This document shows, piece after piece, positions 24,801 to 32,163 of a stretch of 64,000 nt of DNA (position 1 is its first letter; each line of letters opens with the position of its first letter). The notes under the pieces are model-generated. The model made no database searches, was not told where the DNA came from, and saw only the letters and a program-made list of their open reading frames with translations. The DNA comes from Aquipuribacter nitratireducens (GTDB lineage Bacteria; Actinomycetota; Actinomycetes; Actinomycetales; JBBAYJ01): contig NZ_JBBEOG010000002.1 in the NCBI RefSeq assembly GCF_037860835.1, forward strand, positions 248,001-312,000. Reading direction: 5' to 3'. A program made the position numbers and the translations under genes.

Positions 24801-27094
24801 ACGAGGGCCTGTGCCGCCGCCCGCTTGTCCGCCAGGGTCGTCGCCGACTTTACCGAGGGGTGGGTGCCGTAGGCCGCCACGAAGTTGACGAGCGACTCGG
24901 GGTTGCGCAGGGCGGAGCCGAAGTCGTTCCAGCTCGCGTACGGGGCGACGGTGGCGTCGAGGCTCTCCGCGTAGAAGGTGCGCCGGGCCTCCTGCAGGCC
25001 CGGGACGCCCGCGTCACGGGCGCGGGTCATGTTGATGGTCGGCAGGTCGAGAGGCAGGCCCAGCAGGTTGTTGCGCAGGACCGGCGTCACGAACTCGTCG
25101 ATCTCGTTGCCCTGCTCGAGGGTCGCGCCCTTGATGAGCGACCCCGCCGCCTCCTCGGGGCTGAGGCCCCCGGCGTCGTAGGCGGTCGGGTCGAGGAAGG
25201 CCTCGAGCAGCGTCATCTGCTCGGTCGTGCCGTCGGAGGCCTCGCGCATCACCCGCTCGGTCAGCATGGAGTGCCCGAAGCGGTAGACGACGTGTGCGAA
25301 CTCCGCCTTGATGGCCGCGTCGAGCTCGGGGTGGTACCCGCTCTCGTTCGCCGGGACCACGTCGATGTTCGGGGAGATGGTGCGCCCGAACTCCTCGAAG
25401 ACGAGGTGCTGGTACTGCATCTCGGTGAACAGCCGGCCGGCCTGGAAGAGGCGCTCGCCGTTCCACGCCCCGTCGCCCAGGCGCCACTCCGCCTGGAACT
25501 CGGGGTCGTCGGTCTGCTCGAGGACGAGGTCCTGCACCTGGTGGGTGACGCGGTTGTGCTCCGCGTGGAAGACGTGGTGCACCGCGCTGAGGGCGATGTT
25601 CTCGTTCCCGCGGCCGTCGCCGGTGACGAAGTGCTCCTCGAGCATCTCGTCGTCGTAGGTGCCGAAGGCGGGTCGGCCCGGGGTGACGACGTCGTCGGCG
25701 TCGGGGGCCAGCGGCCCCACCTGCGGGCCGGGCGCCGGGTCGTTGTCGCCCGTCGGGACCGCCGAGTGGGCGATGTCGTCGAGGAACGCGTGGCCGGTGC
25801 CGAGCGCGTCCGTGATGTCGAGCGGTGCCGCCGCGGTGCCGCTGCGGAGCTCGCCGCCGGCGAAGACGACCTGGGCGTAGCCGTTCGCGTCCGGGATCAT
25901 CCGGCCGTACGGGTCCGTGAGGAGGAGCGGGACCTCGTGGACGTCGGCGTCGGTGAGGTCGATGCCGAGCAGGTCACGCGCCTGCGTCCTGACGTCGGCC
26001 CACGTGGCGAGGCCACCCCGGGTGCCGTCCTCGAGCGTGCCGTCGAGGAGGAAGCCGGTGGCCCGGGTGTCGTCGCCCACCCGCTCGTGCTCGCGGAGGA
26101 ACACCTGGTGGCTCGGGTGCGACGTGTAGGTCTGGTTCTGGTCGACGTACGGCGTCGTCGTGTTCGTGTGCTCCTGCACGTCGTCCGCGGTGCCCTGCAG
26201 CCCGTCGGGGCCGGGGTCGTTCGTCGCGCGGGTGAGGGTCATGAAGGCGAGGTTCGGCGGCACGGTGTCGGGGGTGCTCGGGTCGCCGTCGATGCCCCCG
26301 ACGCGCAGCGGGTCGTCGGCGTCGAGCGGGATGATGACCGTGCCGTTCCCGCCCTTGCTCACGAGGTCGAGGCCGTGGTCGAAGAACTGGCCGAAGAACG
26401 TCATCATCGAGTTGAAGGGCGCCGAGAGACCCTCGTCCGGTGCGGTCGCCGGGATCTCGAGCGGGGTGTGGGGCGGCACGACCTCGGGGGTGCCGGGGTC
26501 GCCGTCGTCGTCCACGAGCGGGAGCGTGCCGAGTCGCTCGGCCGACGCGACCGCCGCAGGGTTGTCGGTGGTCTGGTCGACGATGAGGTTGCTGATGCGG
26601 CGGGGCTCCGCGTCGTAGACGACCTGGTCGGCCTCCACCTGCGCGTACGAGGTCGTGTCGCCGAAGCCCTGACCCGGGCCTGGCCTCCCGGCCGGCGACG
26701 GAGGGATGACGTCCGCGGTGCGGAACTGCGGCGCGAGCAGCCGGGGGAACGGCTGGTCGGCGGCCCCGAAGTACCTGCGGTCCTTGCCGTCGAGGGCGCC
26801 GGACATGAGGTTGTTGAAGTCGCCGGTCACCGTGCGGAGACCGAAGGGGAGCAGCGGGCTGCCCACCTGGTTCTCGCCGGGTCCGAGGAGGTCGCCGCCG
26901 GCGGCGTGCGCCTCGGCGATCTTGATCTGCCGGAGCACGAACTCGAGGTCCGACTTCACGATGTTGAGCGCCGGGGGCTCGTGCCCCGCGACGTGGTCCG
27001 CGGTGGCCGTCGGCGCGGTGACGACGAGGCCTGCCCCGATCGTCACCGCGGCGGTGACCGCCGCGAGGCCCTTCCTGGCCCTGGATGTCCCCAT
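21893..27094 (-). CDS. Giant secreted animal-type heme peroxidase with RTX repeats
   Basis: A 1733-residue protein with a Sec signal peptide (basic GTSRARKGLAAV start, about 33 residues). An animal heme peroxidase domain (about 60-850) has a distal-type H240 in FFGQFFDHGLDL, a proximal-type H608 in VYRFGHSML, and a TRARDAGVPG motif near 690. RTX calcium-binding nonapeptides cover about 915-1090 (GGDGNDNLLGGNGAD) and again near 1190-1215. Ig-like segments (about 1330-1510) and two choice-of-anchor-D/ASPM-like modules (about 1530-1733) end it. It probably oxidises substrates with peroxide outside the cell. No type I exporter is nearby, so export by Sec is inferred. GGGAGA precedes the ATG. Confidence 0.88.
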   Translation of the reverse strand: MGTSRARKGLAAVTAAVTIGAGLVVTAPTATADHVAGHEPPALNIVKSDLEFVLRQIKIAEAHAAGGDLLGPGENQVGSPLLPFGLRTVTGDFNNLMSGALDGKDRRYFGAADQPFPRLLAPQFRTADVIPPSPAGRPGPGQGFGDTTSYAQVEADQVVYDAEPRRISNLIVDQTTDNPAAVASAERLGTLPLVDDDGDPGTPEVVPPHTPLEIPATAPDEGLSAPFNSMMTFFGQFFDHGLDLVSKGGNGTVIIPLDADDPLRVGGIDGDPSTPDTVPPNLAFMTLTRATNDPGPDGLQGTADDVQEHTNTTTPYVDQNQTYTSHPSHQVFLREHERVGDDTRATGFLLDGTLEDGTRGGLATWADVRTQARDLLGIDLTDADVHEVPLLLTDPYGRMIPDANGYAQVVFAGGELRSGTAAAPLDITDALGTGHAFLDDIAHSAVPTGDNDPAPGPQVGPLAPDADDVVTPGRPAFGTYDDEMLEEHFVTGDGRGNENIALSAVHHVFHAEHNRVTHQVQDLVLEQTDDPEFQAEWRLGDGAWNGERLFQAGRLFTEMQYQHLVFEEFGRTISPNIDVVPANESGYHPELDAAIKAEFAHVVYRFGHSMLTERVMREASDGTTEQMTLLEAFLDPTAYDAGGLSPEEAAGSLIKGATLEQGNEIDEFVTPVLRNNLLGLPLDLPTINMTRARDAGVPGLQEARRTFYAESLDATVAPYASWNDFGSALRNPESLVNFVAAYGTHPSVKSATTLADKRAAAQALVDSSDPFLATAGGLDDVDMWVGGLAERPRVFGSFLGSTFNYVFEKQMEDLQNGDRFYYLSRLIGTNFLGELENNSLKAMIERNTTATDLPANIFQTPDCVIRAADYAGPGPFADVEATPCDESAIHTDQAGYLRFVGAEHITFVGTDGNDRLRSGLGDDTVLGKDGDDTLEGGDGNDNLLGGNGADVITDLNGDDTIKGGNGPDAINAGPGLDLILSGAGKDFVLHGSDETESFAQTGDDFIRGGNAHDIIAGNDGDDWIEGGGGTDLLQGDNRNGFQNDPNGGADVLIANAGNDDYDAEGGDDIMVAGSGTNRNEGMKGFDWVTHTRHPFRADDDMRLTGLLPPDVQNMRDRFDLVEGLSGWQFDDILRGDDRAPEEVEEGEPVEPPGELSFIDHELRDPSRIAGLQQLLPADAADADGIWFTGGNVLLGGGGSDTIEGRGGDDLIDGDSWLNVTLEAGGVRYSSMTQLAARVFARDISPADITIVREIVRDESGIDVAEFSGPVSEYDITRTTSRDGRPMAIVSHTGGLATDGTDHLIGVERFRFADGVLDFVDLPTNVAATGTVLISDTTPTEDVALTATVEDLVDPDGLGDLFFTWEALIDGLWVGVGNGDTFTPGDVTVGNPLRVVVTFTDGEGNPERLESAPTEPVANVNDVPTGAPVVSPATPEIGGTLTVDTSTIADADGIPLVDGSPAFAFQWLVSDRGDPADLVPVAGATDPTFVPTADQVGEVFAVTVSWTDTHGTAEALTSDVTQPLPAPPSGEATLSVAALAFPAVTTTSGTTLDVGVSNTGTAPLTVTGLTIGGRDAASFSAAGCTTPVAVGDSCTVTVTFAPVAAGEQRGELSLAHDGVNSPAVVTLVGTGLVPSTLQAPAAVDFGQRRIGQDRVQTVRLRNTGGSTITLGARATTGPFSVAAGTCGATLAPRASCNLSVTFRPVATGPATGVLTVVSDAVNGTVTVTLSGSGR

Positions 27095-27195
27095 GATCTC
27101 TCCCGATCGCCTGTCCTGGAGCGAGCGAGCGCGACGTCGTCGTCGCACACCCGGACGGTCGCCCGGGTGGCGGGACCGTGGCAGCGGGACCTTGC

Positions 27196-27217
27196 GGAAA
27201 CCCTCGACGTCGTTTCC
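27196..27217. promoter_or_regulatory. Inverted repeat in the dps/peroxidase divergent promoter region
   Basis: GGAAAC (27196-27201) and GTTTCC (27212-27217) form a perfect inverted repeat with a 10-bp spacer. The right half overlaps the -35 of the predicted dps stress promoter. It may be an operator for a dimeric regulator that could act on both divergent genes. Confidence 0.45.
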
Positions 27218-27237
27218 CCGCTGCGCCGTCCGGGTAC
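27212..27237 (+). promoter_or_regulatory. SigB/SigF-type general stress promoter of dps
   Basis: GTTT (27212-27215), 16 nt, then GGGTAC (27232-27237) matches the actinobacterial SigB/SigF consensus (GTTT, 14-17 nt, GGGTA). The dps start codon is 50 nt downstream. Dps control by SigB is known in Streptomyces. Confidence 0.62.
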
Positions 27238-27286
27238 ACCGGACGCGGACGTACCGGACACACCACCCCGATCGGAAGGACTTCCA

Positions 27287-27868
27287 GTGGCGACCTCCTC
27301 GGCCCAGCGCGGCGGCTACACGATCCCCGGCCTCGACGAGTCGCAGGCCTCGACGCTCGTCGACCTGCTGCAGGACCGGCTCACCGCGCTCACCGACCTC
27401 CACCTCGTGCTCAAGCACGTGCACTGGAACGTGGTGGGCCCGCACTTCATCGCGGTCCACGAGATGATCGACCCGCAGGTCGACGACGTCCGTGCGATGA
27501 CCGACGAGATCGCCGAGCGCATCGCGACGCTCGGCGGCAGCCCGGTCGGGACGATGGGGGCGATGGTGAAGGCCCGCTCGTGGGACGACTACTCGCTGCG
27601 TCGCGCCGGCACCGCGGAGCACCTCGGCGCACTCGACGTCGTGTACCAGGGCGTCATCGGCGACCACCGGAAGGCCATCGAGTCCGCGGGTGACCTCGAC
27701 CCGGTGAGCGAGGACATGCTCATCGCGCAGGCCGGCAAGCTCGAGCTCTTCCACTGGTTCGTCCGCGCCCACCTGGAGAACTCCGCCGGCGAGCTCGTCA
27801 CCGGCGGGGAGACGACCGAGAAGGGCGCCGCGAGCGCCGCCGGGACCCTCGAGCACGACGAGGACTGA
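27287..27868 (+). CDS. dps: Dps-family DNA-binding ferritin
   Basis: A 193-residue dodecameric mini-ferritin that oxidises Fe2+ with hydrogen peroxide and protects DNA in stress. The intersubunit ferroxidase motif is clear: HVHWNVVGPHF, then HEMIDPQVDDVRAMTDEIAE. The four-helix core is complete, with a short Ala/Gly-rich acidic tail. The GTG start at 27287 follows GGAAGGA (27274-27280). It is transcribed away from the giant peroxidase across a 192-bp shared region holding a SigB/SigF-like promoter and an inverted repeat. A hairpin terminator follows the gene. Confidence 0.93.
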   Translation: MATSSAQRGGYTIPGLDESQASTLVDLLQDRLTALTDLHLVLKHVHWNVVGPHFIAVHEMIDPQVDDVRAMTDEIAERIATLGGSPVGTMGAMVKARSWDDYSLRRAGTAEHLGALDVVYQGVIGDHRKAIESAGDLDPVSEDMLIAQAGKLELFHWFVRAHLENSAGELVTGGETTEKGAASAAGTLEHDED

Positions 27869-27906
27869 CACGCGGGCGGCATCGGCGCGCCCGCCCGTCC
27901 CGCCGC

Positions 27907-27935
27907 TGGCAGGCCCCGGACACCGGGGCCTGCCA
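27907..27935 (+). terminator. Hairpin terminator after dps
   Basis: A perfect 13-bp GC stem (27907-27919 with 27923-27935) with loop ACA. It ends only 10 nt before the next start codon. Its right arm overlaps a CAGGAT hexamer (27934-27939) that could serve the next gene as a leaderless -10. Confidence 0.6.
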
Positions 27936-27945
27936 GGATGGCGCC

Positions 27946-28515
27946 ATGGCGTTCTCCGGTAGCGGCACCCCACGGGGCGTGCCCCGCCTGCCCACCCCGT
28001 TCCACGGGGAGCCGATCGCGACGTACGACACGTACGAGCAGGCGCAGCGCGCCGTCGACTACCTGTCGGACGAGAAGTTCCCCGTGCAGAAGGTCGCGAT
28101 CATCGGCACGGACCTGCGGATGGTCGAGCGGGTGACGGGCCGACTCAACTACCCGCGCGTCGCCGGCGCAGGGGCCGCGAGCGGGGCGTACTTCGGGCTG
28201 TTCGTCGGCCTGCTGCTCACGCTGTTCGGCACCGGTGGCATCGACGTGTGGCTCGCCGCCGCCCTCATCGGCGCGGGCTTCGGCATGCTGTTCGGCGTCA
28301 TCTCGTTCAGCTTCACCGGCGGCCGTCGCGACTTCACGTCGGCGAGCCAGATCGTCGCGCAGCAGTACCAGGTCGTCGCCGTCGCCGAGGTGGCGAACCA
28401 GGCCCGCAACGTCCTGCGCGGCCTGCCGAACTCCGGCGTCGACCCGGGTCCCAGCACCCCCGGGGCCCCGGGCGTGCCCGAGGACCCCTACCGGCCGCCG
28501 GGCCCCCGCGACTGA
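27946..28515 (+). CDS. General stress protein 17M-like (YflT-type) membrane protein
   Basis: A 189-residue protein. An N-terminal YflT/GSP17M-like domain (about 20-65) contains PIATYDTYEQAQRAVDYLSD and KVAIIGTDLRMVERV. A glycine-rich two-helix membrane hairpin (about 70-120), a short soluble domain and a Pro-rich tail follow. Family members are induced by general stress, and the biochemical role is unknown. Its place after dps agrees with stress control. The ATG at 27946 has no clear ribosome site and may be read from a leaderless mRNA. Confidence 0.8.
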   Translation: MAFSGSGTPRGVPRLPTPFHGEPIATYDTYEQAQRAVDYLSDEKFPVQKVAIIGTDLRMVERVTGRLNYPRVAGAGAASGAYFGLFVGLLLTLFGTGGIDVWLAAALIGAGFGMLFGVISFSFTGGRRDFTSASQIVAQQYQVVAVAEVANQARNVLRGLPNSGVDPGPSTPGAPGVPEDPYRPPGPRD

Positions 28516-28528
28516 GCCCGGAGCCCGT

Positions 28529-30106
28529 TCAGGACCGCACGGCCTCGAGCCACGCCTCGACGGCGTCCGGGTCCCGGGGCAGCGCCGCGGACAGGTTCTC
28601 GTACCCGTCGGCCGTCACGAGGACGTCGTCCTCGATCCGCACGCCGATGCCGCGCAGCTCCTCCGGCACGAGCAGGTCGTCGGGCCGGAAGTACAGGCCC
28701 GGCTCGATCGTGAAGACCATGCCCGGCTCGAGCGCCTGGCCCTGGTAGGTCTCGCGGCGCAGCCGCGCGCAGTCGTGGACGTCGAGACCCAGGTGGTGGC
28801 TCGTGCCGTGCACCATCCACCGGCGGTGCTGCCCGCCCCGTTCGGGGTCGAGCGACTCCTCCGCCGTGACGGGCAGCAGGCCCCAGTCGGCGAGACGGTC
28901 CGCGAGGACGCCCATGGCCGCCGCGTGGACGTCGCGGATCGTCGCGCCGGGGCGGACGACCGCGAACGCGGCGTCGGCCGCGTCGAGGACCGCCTGGTAG
29001 ACGCGGCGCTGGGGCTCGCTGAAGCGGCCGGAGACGGGCAGGGTGCGGGTGACGTCGGCGGTGTAGAGGCTGTCGGCCTCCACCCCGGCGTCGACGAGGA
29101 CGAGGTCGTCGGCGGCGACGGCGCCGTCGTTGCGGATCCAGTGCAGCGTGCAGGCGTGCGCCCCGGCCGCCGCGATGACGTCGTAGCCGACGCCGTTGCC
29201 CTCCTCGCGGGCGCGGGCGGTGAACACGCCCTCGACGACGCGCTCGCCGCGGGCGTGCCCTACGGCGCGCGGCAGCGCCCGGGCGACGTCCTCGAACCCG
29301 CGGACCGTCGCGGCGACCGCCTCGCGGAGCTGCTCGACCTCCCAGTCGTCCTTCACGCAGCGCTGCGCGGAGACCGCGTCGGCGAGCGCGTCGTCGAGAC
29401 GGCGCGCCTCCTCGTCGTCGACGTCGGCGGTGTGGCGCGCCGTGTCGAGGGCGTCGGTGACCGACGGGTCGGCGTCCCGCACGACGCGCACGACGAGGTG
29501 CCCGAGGTCCTTCGCGACGGCGTCGTGGAGCTCGTCGAGGTGCCGCGCCTCGATCCCCGTCACCTGCGCCACCTCCGCCAGCGACGGGCGGACGCCCACC
29601 CACAGCTCGCCGTAGCGGGCGTCGGCGTAGAACTCCTCGGTGTCGCGGCCGGCGCGCGGCCGGAAGTAGAGGACGGCGTCGTGCCCGCCTCCCTCGCCGC
29701 TGCCGGCGCCGTCGTCGCGCGGCTCGAGCACGAGGACGCAGTCGGGCTCGGTGTCCCCGCCGAGGCCCGTGAGGTAGGCGAAGGCGGTGTGGGGGCGGAA
29801 CCGGTGGTCGGTGTCGTTGCTGCGGACCTGGAGGCCGCCCGCGGGCACGACGAGCCGGTCGCCGGGGAACTGCGCCGACAGCCGTTCCCGACGCCGGACG
29901 GCACGCCGCGGCCCGTCGCCGGGCGTCGCGTCGACCTCCGGGCGCGGCCCCCAGCCGGAGGCGACGAAGCGACGGAACGCCTCCGAGGTCGGTCGCTGGC
30001 TGCGGGCACCCGACTGCTCGGTGCCGCTCGTGCCGTCCGTGCCGTCCGTCCCGTCCGTGCCGTCCAGGTCCGTCGTGCTCGTGGCGTCGCCCGTCATGGC
30101 GCCCAT
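28529..30106 (-). CDS. pepP: Xaa-Pro aminopeptidase (aminopeptidase P)
   Basis: M24 metallopeptidase of 525 residues that releases the N-terminal residue before proline. The N-terminal creatinase-like domain contains QFPGDRLVVPAG and FAYLTGLGGDTEPD. The catalytic domain has the dimetal ligands LVLVDAGVEADSLYTADVTR, HGTSHHLGLDVHD, EPGMVFTIEPGLY and GVRIEDDVLVT. It begins with a Thr-Asp-Gly repeat tail. The ATG at 30106 is preferred because GGAG precedes it; ATG 30097 is possible. It lies 4 nt after the P1 peptidase gene, so they form an operon. Confidence 0.9.
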   Translation of the reverse strand: MGAMTGDATSTTDLDGTDGTDGTDGTSGTEQSGARSQRPTSEAFRRFVASGWGPRPEVDATPGDGPRRAVRRRERLSAQFPGDRLVVPAGGLQVRSNDTDHRFRPHTAFAYLTGLGGDTEPDCVLVLEPRDDGAGSGEGGGHDAVLYFRPRAGRDTEEFYADARYGELWVGVRPSLAEVAQVTGIEARHLDELHDAVAKDLGHLVVRVVRDADPSVTDALDTARHTADVDDEEARRLDDALADAVSAQRCVKDDWEVEQLREAVAATVRGFEDVARALPRAVGHARGERVVEGVFTARAREEGNGVGYDVIAAAGAHACTLHWIRNDGAVAADDLVLVDAGVEADSLYTADVTRTLPVSGRFSEPQRRVYQAVLDAADAAFAVVRPGATIRDVHAAAMGVLADRLADWGLLPVTAEESLDPERGGQHRRWMVHGTSHHLGLDVHDCARLRRETYQGQALEPGMVFTIEPGLYFRPDDLLVPEELRGIGVRIEDDVLVTADGYENLSAALPRDPDAVEAWLEAVRS

Positions 30107-30110
30107 CGTG

Positions 30111-31082
30111 TCACCGCTCCAGGCGGGCGCCGACCTCCGTGTCGACGGCCCGGGCGAACGCCCCGGTGACGGCGCGCGCCGCGGCGGTCTCCAGCGCCAC
30201 ACGGCGACGCGGGTCCTCGTCCGCCGGTGCGCGTCCGGTCGCGAGGGCGAACACGACGTCGCCGTCGACGAGGGTGTGGCTCGGCTCCACCGCTCGCGCG
30301 AGCCCCGCGTGCGACGCGCCGGCGAGCCGGTGGCACCCGGCGGTGTCGAGGGGTGCGTCGGTGACGACGACGACGAGCGTCGTGCTGGCGCGGGCCCGGC
30401 CGGTGTCCGGCGCGGGTGCGTCCCCGGGGGCCCAGCCGGCGGGGACCCCCGCCGCGTTGGCCGCGACGAGGGCCCCGACGCGCCAGCCGGTCCCCTCGAC
30501 CTCGCCACCCGCGACCCCGAGCCCGCCGGGGCGGGAACCGGCGTCCACCCGCGCCCCGGTCCCTGCACCGACGTGACCCTCCGGTGCGGGCGGTCCGTCG
30601 TCCGGGACGGCACCCGCGGCGGCGGCCGCGGCGAACCCGAAGTCCGCGGTCGGTCGGGCGCGGACGTCGCCGCCGCGCCCGAGGTCGAAGAGGATCGCAG
30701 CAGGCACCACCGGCACCCGAGCCGGACCTGCCGGGGTGGGCACGGCGAAGCCCCGCTCGTCGTCCTCGCACCACCGCACGACCCCGTCGGCGGCGGCGAG
30801 GCCGAAGGCACTGCCGCCGCTGAGGACGAGGGCGTCCACGGCGTCGACGAGCGTGCCCGGTGCGAGGGCGTCCGTCTCCCGGGTGCCCGGGGCGCCGCCG
30901 CCGACCACGACGGACCCGGCGGTCCCCGGTGGGGGCACGACGACCGTCGTGCCGGTCCGCCACCCGCCACCGACCGCGTGCGCGTGACCGACCCTCACCG
31001 CCGCGGGGCCCGGCAGCAGGCCGGCGAGCGTCACGAGGTCGGGGGCGGGCAGGTCGGGGGCGGGCACCGTCGCTGGTGGCAC
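30111..31082 (-). CDS. P1-family (DmpA/S58-type) aminopeptidase
   Basis: A 323-residue N-terminal-nucleophile-like peptidase/amidase. The family motif ALVLSGGSAFGLAAADGV is present, then VGALVAANAAG. The STTLVVVVTDA segment supplies the probable Thr nucleophile at which DmpA-like precursors self-cleave into alpha and beta chains. Relatives hydrolyse D- or beta-aminoacyl peptides or nylon oligomers. With pepP in the same operon, a peptide-salvage role is plausible. A TAGCGT hexamer 8 nt upstream of the GTG is the likely promoter. Confidence 0.82.
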   Translation of the reverse strand: MPPATVPAPDLPAPDLVTLAGLLPGPAAVRVGHAHAVGGGWRTGTTVVVPPPGTAGSVVVGGGAPGTRETDALAPGTLVDAVDALVLSGGSAFGLAAADGVVRWCEDDERGFAVPTPAGPARVPVVPAAILFDLGRGGDVRARPTADFGFAAAAAAGAVPDDGPPAPEGHVGAGTGARVDAGSRPGGLGVAGGEVEGTGWRVGALVAANAAGVPAGWAPGDAPAPDTGRARASTTLVVVVTDAPLDTAGCHRLAGASHAGLARAVEPSHTLVDGDVVFALATGRAPADEDPRRRVALETAAARAVTGAFARAVDTEVGARLER

Positions 31083-31090
31083 GGGCCCCG

Positions 31091-31096
31091 ACGCTA
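31091..31096 (-). promoter_or_regulatory. -10 hexamer for P1 peptidase-pepP operon
   Basis: On the minus strand TAGCGT ends 8 nt before the GTG at 31082. It lies back to back with the PHP gene's -10 in a 37-bp divergent gap. Confidence 0.45.
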
Positions 31097-31105
31097 CCGC
31101 CGCCC

Positions 31106-31111
31106 TACGAT
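31106..31111 (+). promoter_or_regulatory. -10 hexamer for PHP-domain gene
   Basis: TACGAT ends 8 nt before the GTG at 31120. A GTG at 31114 is too close to the hexamer to be inside the transcript as a normal start, which favours 31120. Confidence 0.5.
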
Positions 31112-31119
31112 CGGTGCTC

Positions 31120-31956
31120 GTGCCCTACGACCTGCACACGCACTCCGCGGTGAGCGACGGGACCACGTCGCCGGCGGAGGTCGTGGCGGCCGCCGCGGCC
31201 GCAGGGGTCACGGGTCTCGCGCTCACCGACCACGACACCGGCGCCGGGCTCGCGGAGGCCGCCGCGGCCGCGAAGGTGCACGGTGTCGACCTCGTCCCGG
31301 GCATCGAGGTGTCGACGAGCCACCGCGGCCGCTCGGTCCACCTGCTCGCCTACGGGGACGTCGCCGGGGACCCGCACCTCGCCGGCGTCCTGGCCGGGAC
31401 GGTCGACAGCCGGCGGCACCGGCTGCGGCGGATCGTCGACGGGGTGCGCCGCGCGGTGCCGGCGCTCACGGTCGAGGCCGTGCTCGACCGCGTCCCCGCC
31501 GGTGTGACGCCCGGTCGCCCGCACGTCGCCGACGCGCTCGTCGCGCTCGGCGCGGTGCCCACGCGGGACGAGGCGTTCCGCGAGCTGCTCGCGGAGGACG
31601 GGCCGTACTACGTGCCGTACCGCGCGCCGGACCTCGAGCGGACCGTCGCGGACGTCGTGGCCGCCGGCGGTGTCGCGGTCCTCGCGCACCCCGGCTCCCG
31701 GTCGGCGGCCGACGTCGTCGACGAGGCGACGCTGGAGCGGCTGACGGCCGTCGGGCTCGCCGGTCTCGAGGTCGACCACCGCGACCACGACCCGGCGACC
31801 CGCGCGCGGCTGCGCTCGCTGGCCGGCGCCCTCGGGCTGCTCGTCACCGGGGCCAGCGACTACCACGGCGAGGGCAAGCAGAACCGGATCGCGGAGCACA
31901 CGACACCGGACGACGTCGTCCACGCGCTGCTCGCACGGGTGCGGGCGACCGACTAG
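31120..31956 (+). CDS. PHP-domain phosphoesterase
   Basis: A 278-residue polymerase-and-histidinol-phosphatase domain protein, a trinuclear-metal phosphoesterase. Ligand motifs appear in order: DLHTHSAVSDG, LTDHDT, PGIEVST, LAHPGS, EVDHRDHDP and GASDYHGEGK. It resembles the YciV/RNase AM subgroup (5'-3' exoribonuclease and 3',5'-bisphosphate phosphatase). The exact substrate cannot be read from the sequence. The GTG at 31120 is chosen over 31114 because of the -10 position. It ends just before three 52-bp repeats. Confidence 0.85.
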   Translation: MPYDLHTHSAVSDGTTSPAEVVAAAAAAGVTGLALTDHDTGAGLAEAAAAAKVHGVDLVPGIEVSTSHRGRSVHLLAYGDVAGDPHLAGVLAGTVDSRRHRLRRIVDGVRRAVPALTVEAVLDRVPAGVTPGRPHVADALVALGAVPTRDEAFRELLAEDGPYYVPYRAPDLERTVADVVAAGGVAVLAHPGSRSAADVVDEATLERLTAVGLAGLEVDHRDHDPATRARLRSLAGALGLLVTGASDYHGEGKQNRIAEHTTPDDVVHALLARVRATD

Positions 31957-32163
31957 CGGCAGCCGCCCCCGCCGAGCTCGCTGCGTGACGGGTCTCCTGC
32001 TGGCCCGGGCGTCCGGATTCCGGAGGGTGTGGTGGGTGGCCGGGTCTCCTGCTGGCCCGGGCGTCCGGATTCCGGAGGGCGTGGTGGGTGGCCGGGTCTC
32101 CTGCTGGCCCGGGCGTCCGGATTCCGGAGGGTGTGGTGCGCCCCGAGGGCGCGGCGCTGCCGC
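31957..32163. other. Convergent intergenic region holding the 52-bp repeats
   Basis: This is 207 bp between the ends of the PHP gene and the MpaB-family gene. Apart from the repeat array there is a short unique stretch on each side with no gene or clear hairpin. Confidence 0.5.
31990..32138. repeat. Three head-to-tail copies of a 52-bp intergenic repeat
   Basis: Copies lie at 31990-32041, 32042-32093 and 32094-32138 (the last is 45 bp, cut at its 3' end). They differ from each other only at one T/C position. Each contains TCCGGATTCCGGA, a doubled TCCGGA palindrome. There are no spacers, so it is not a CRISPR. Short open frames across it have no start signals and are judged non-coding. Confidence 0.9.

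Noticed and set aside
21458-27868. An open frame of over 2100 codons antisense to the giant peroxidase, and similar long frames opposite other genes
   Set aside because: High GC removes stop codons from non-coding frames. These translations are Arg/Ala/Gly/Val-rich without domains and run opposite clear genes. The only real gene in the plus-strand frame is the dps end.
31990-32138. CRISPR-like array
   Set aside because: The units are directly adjacent with no unique spacers, and no cas gene is present.
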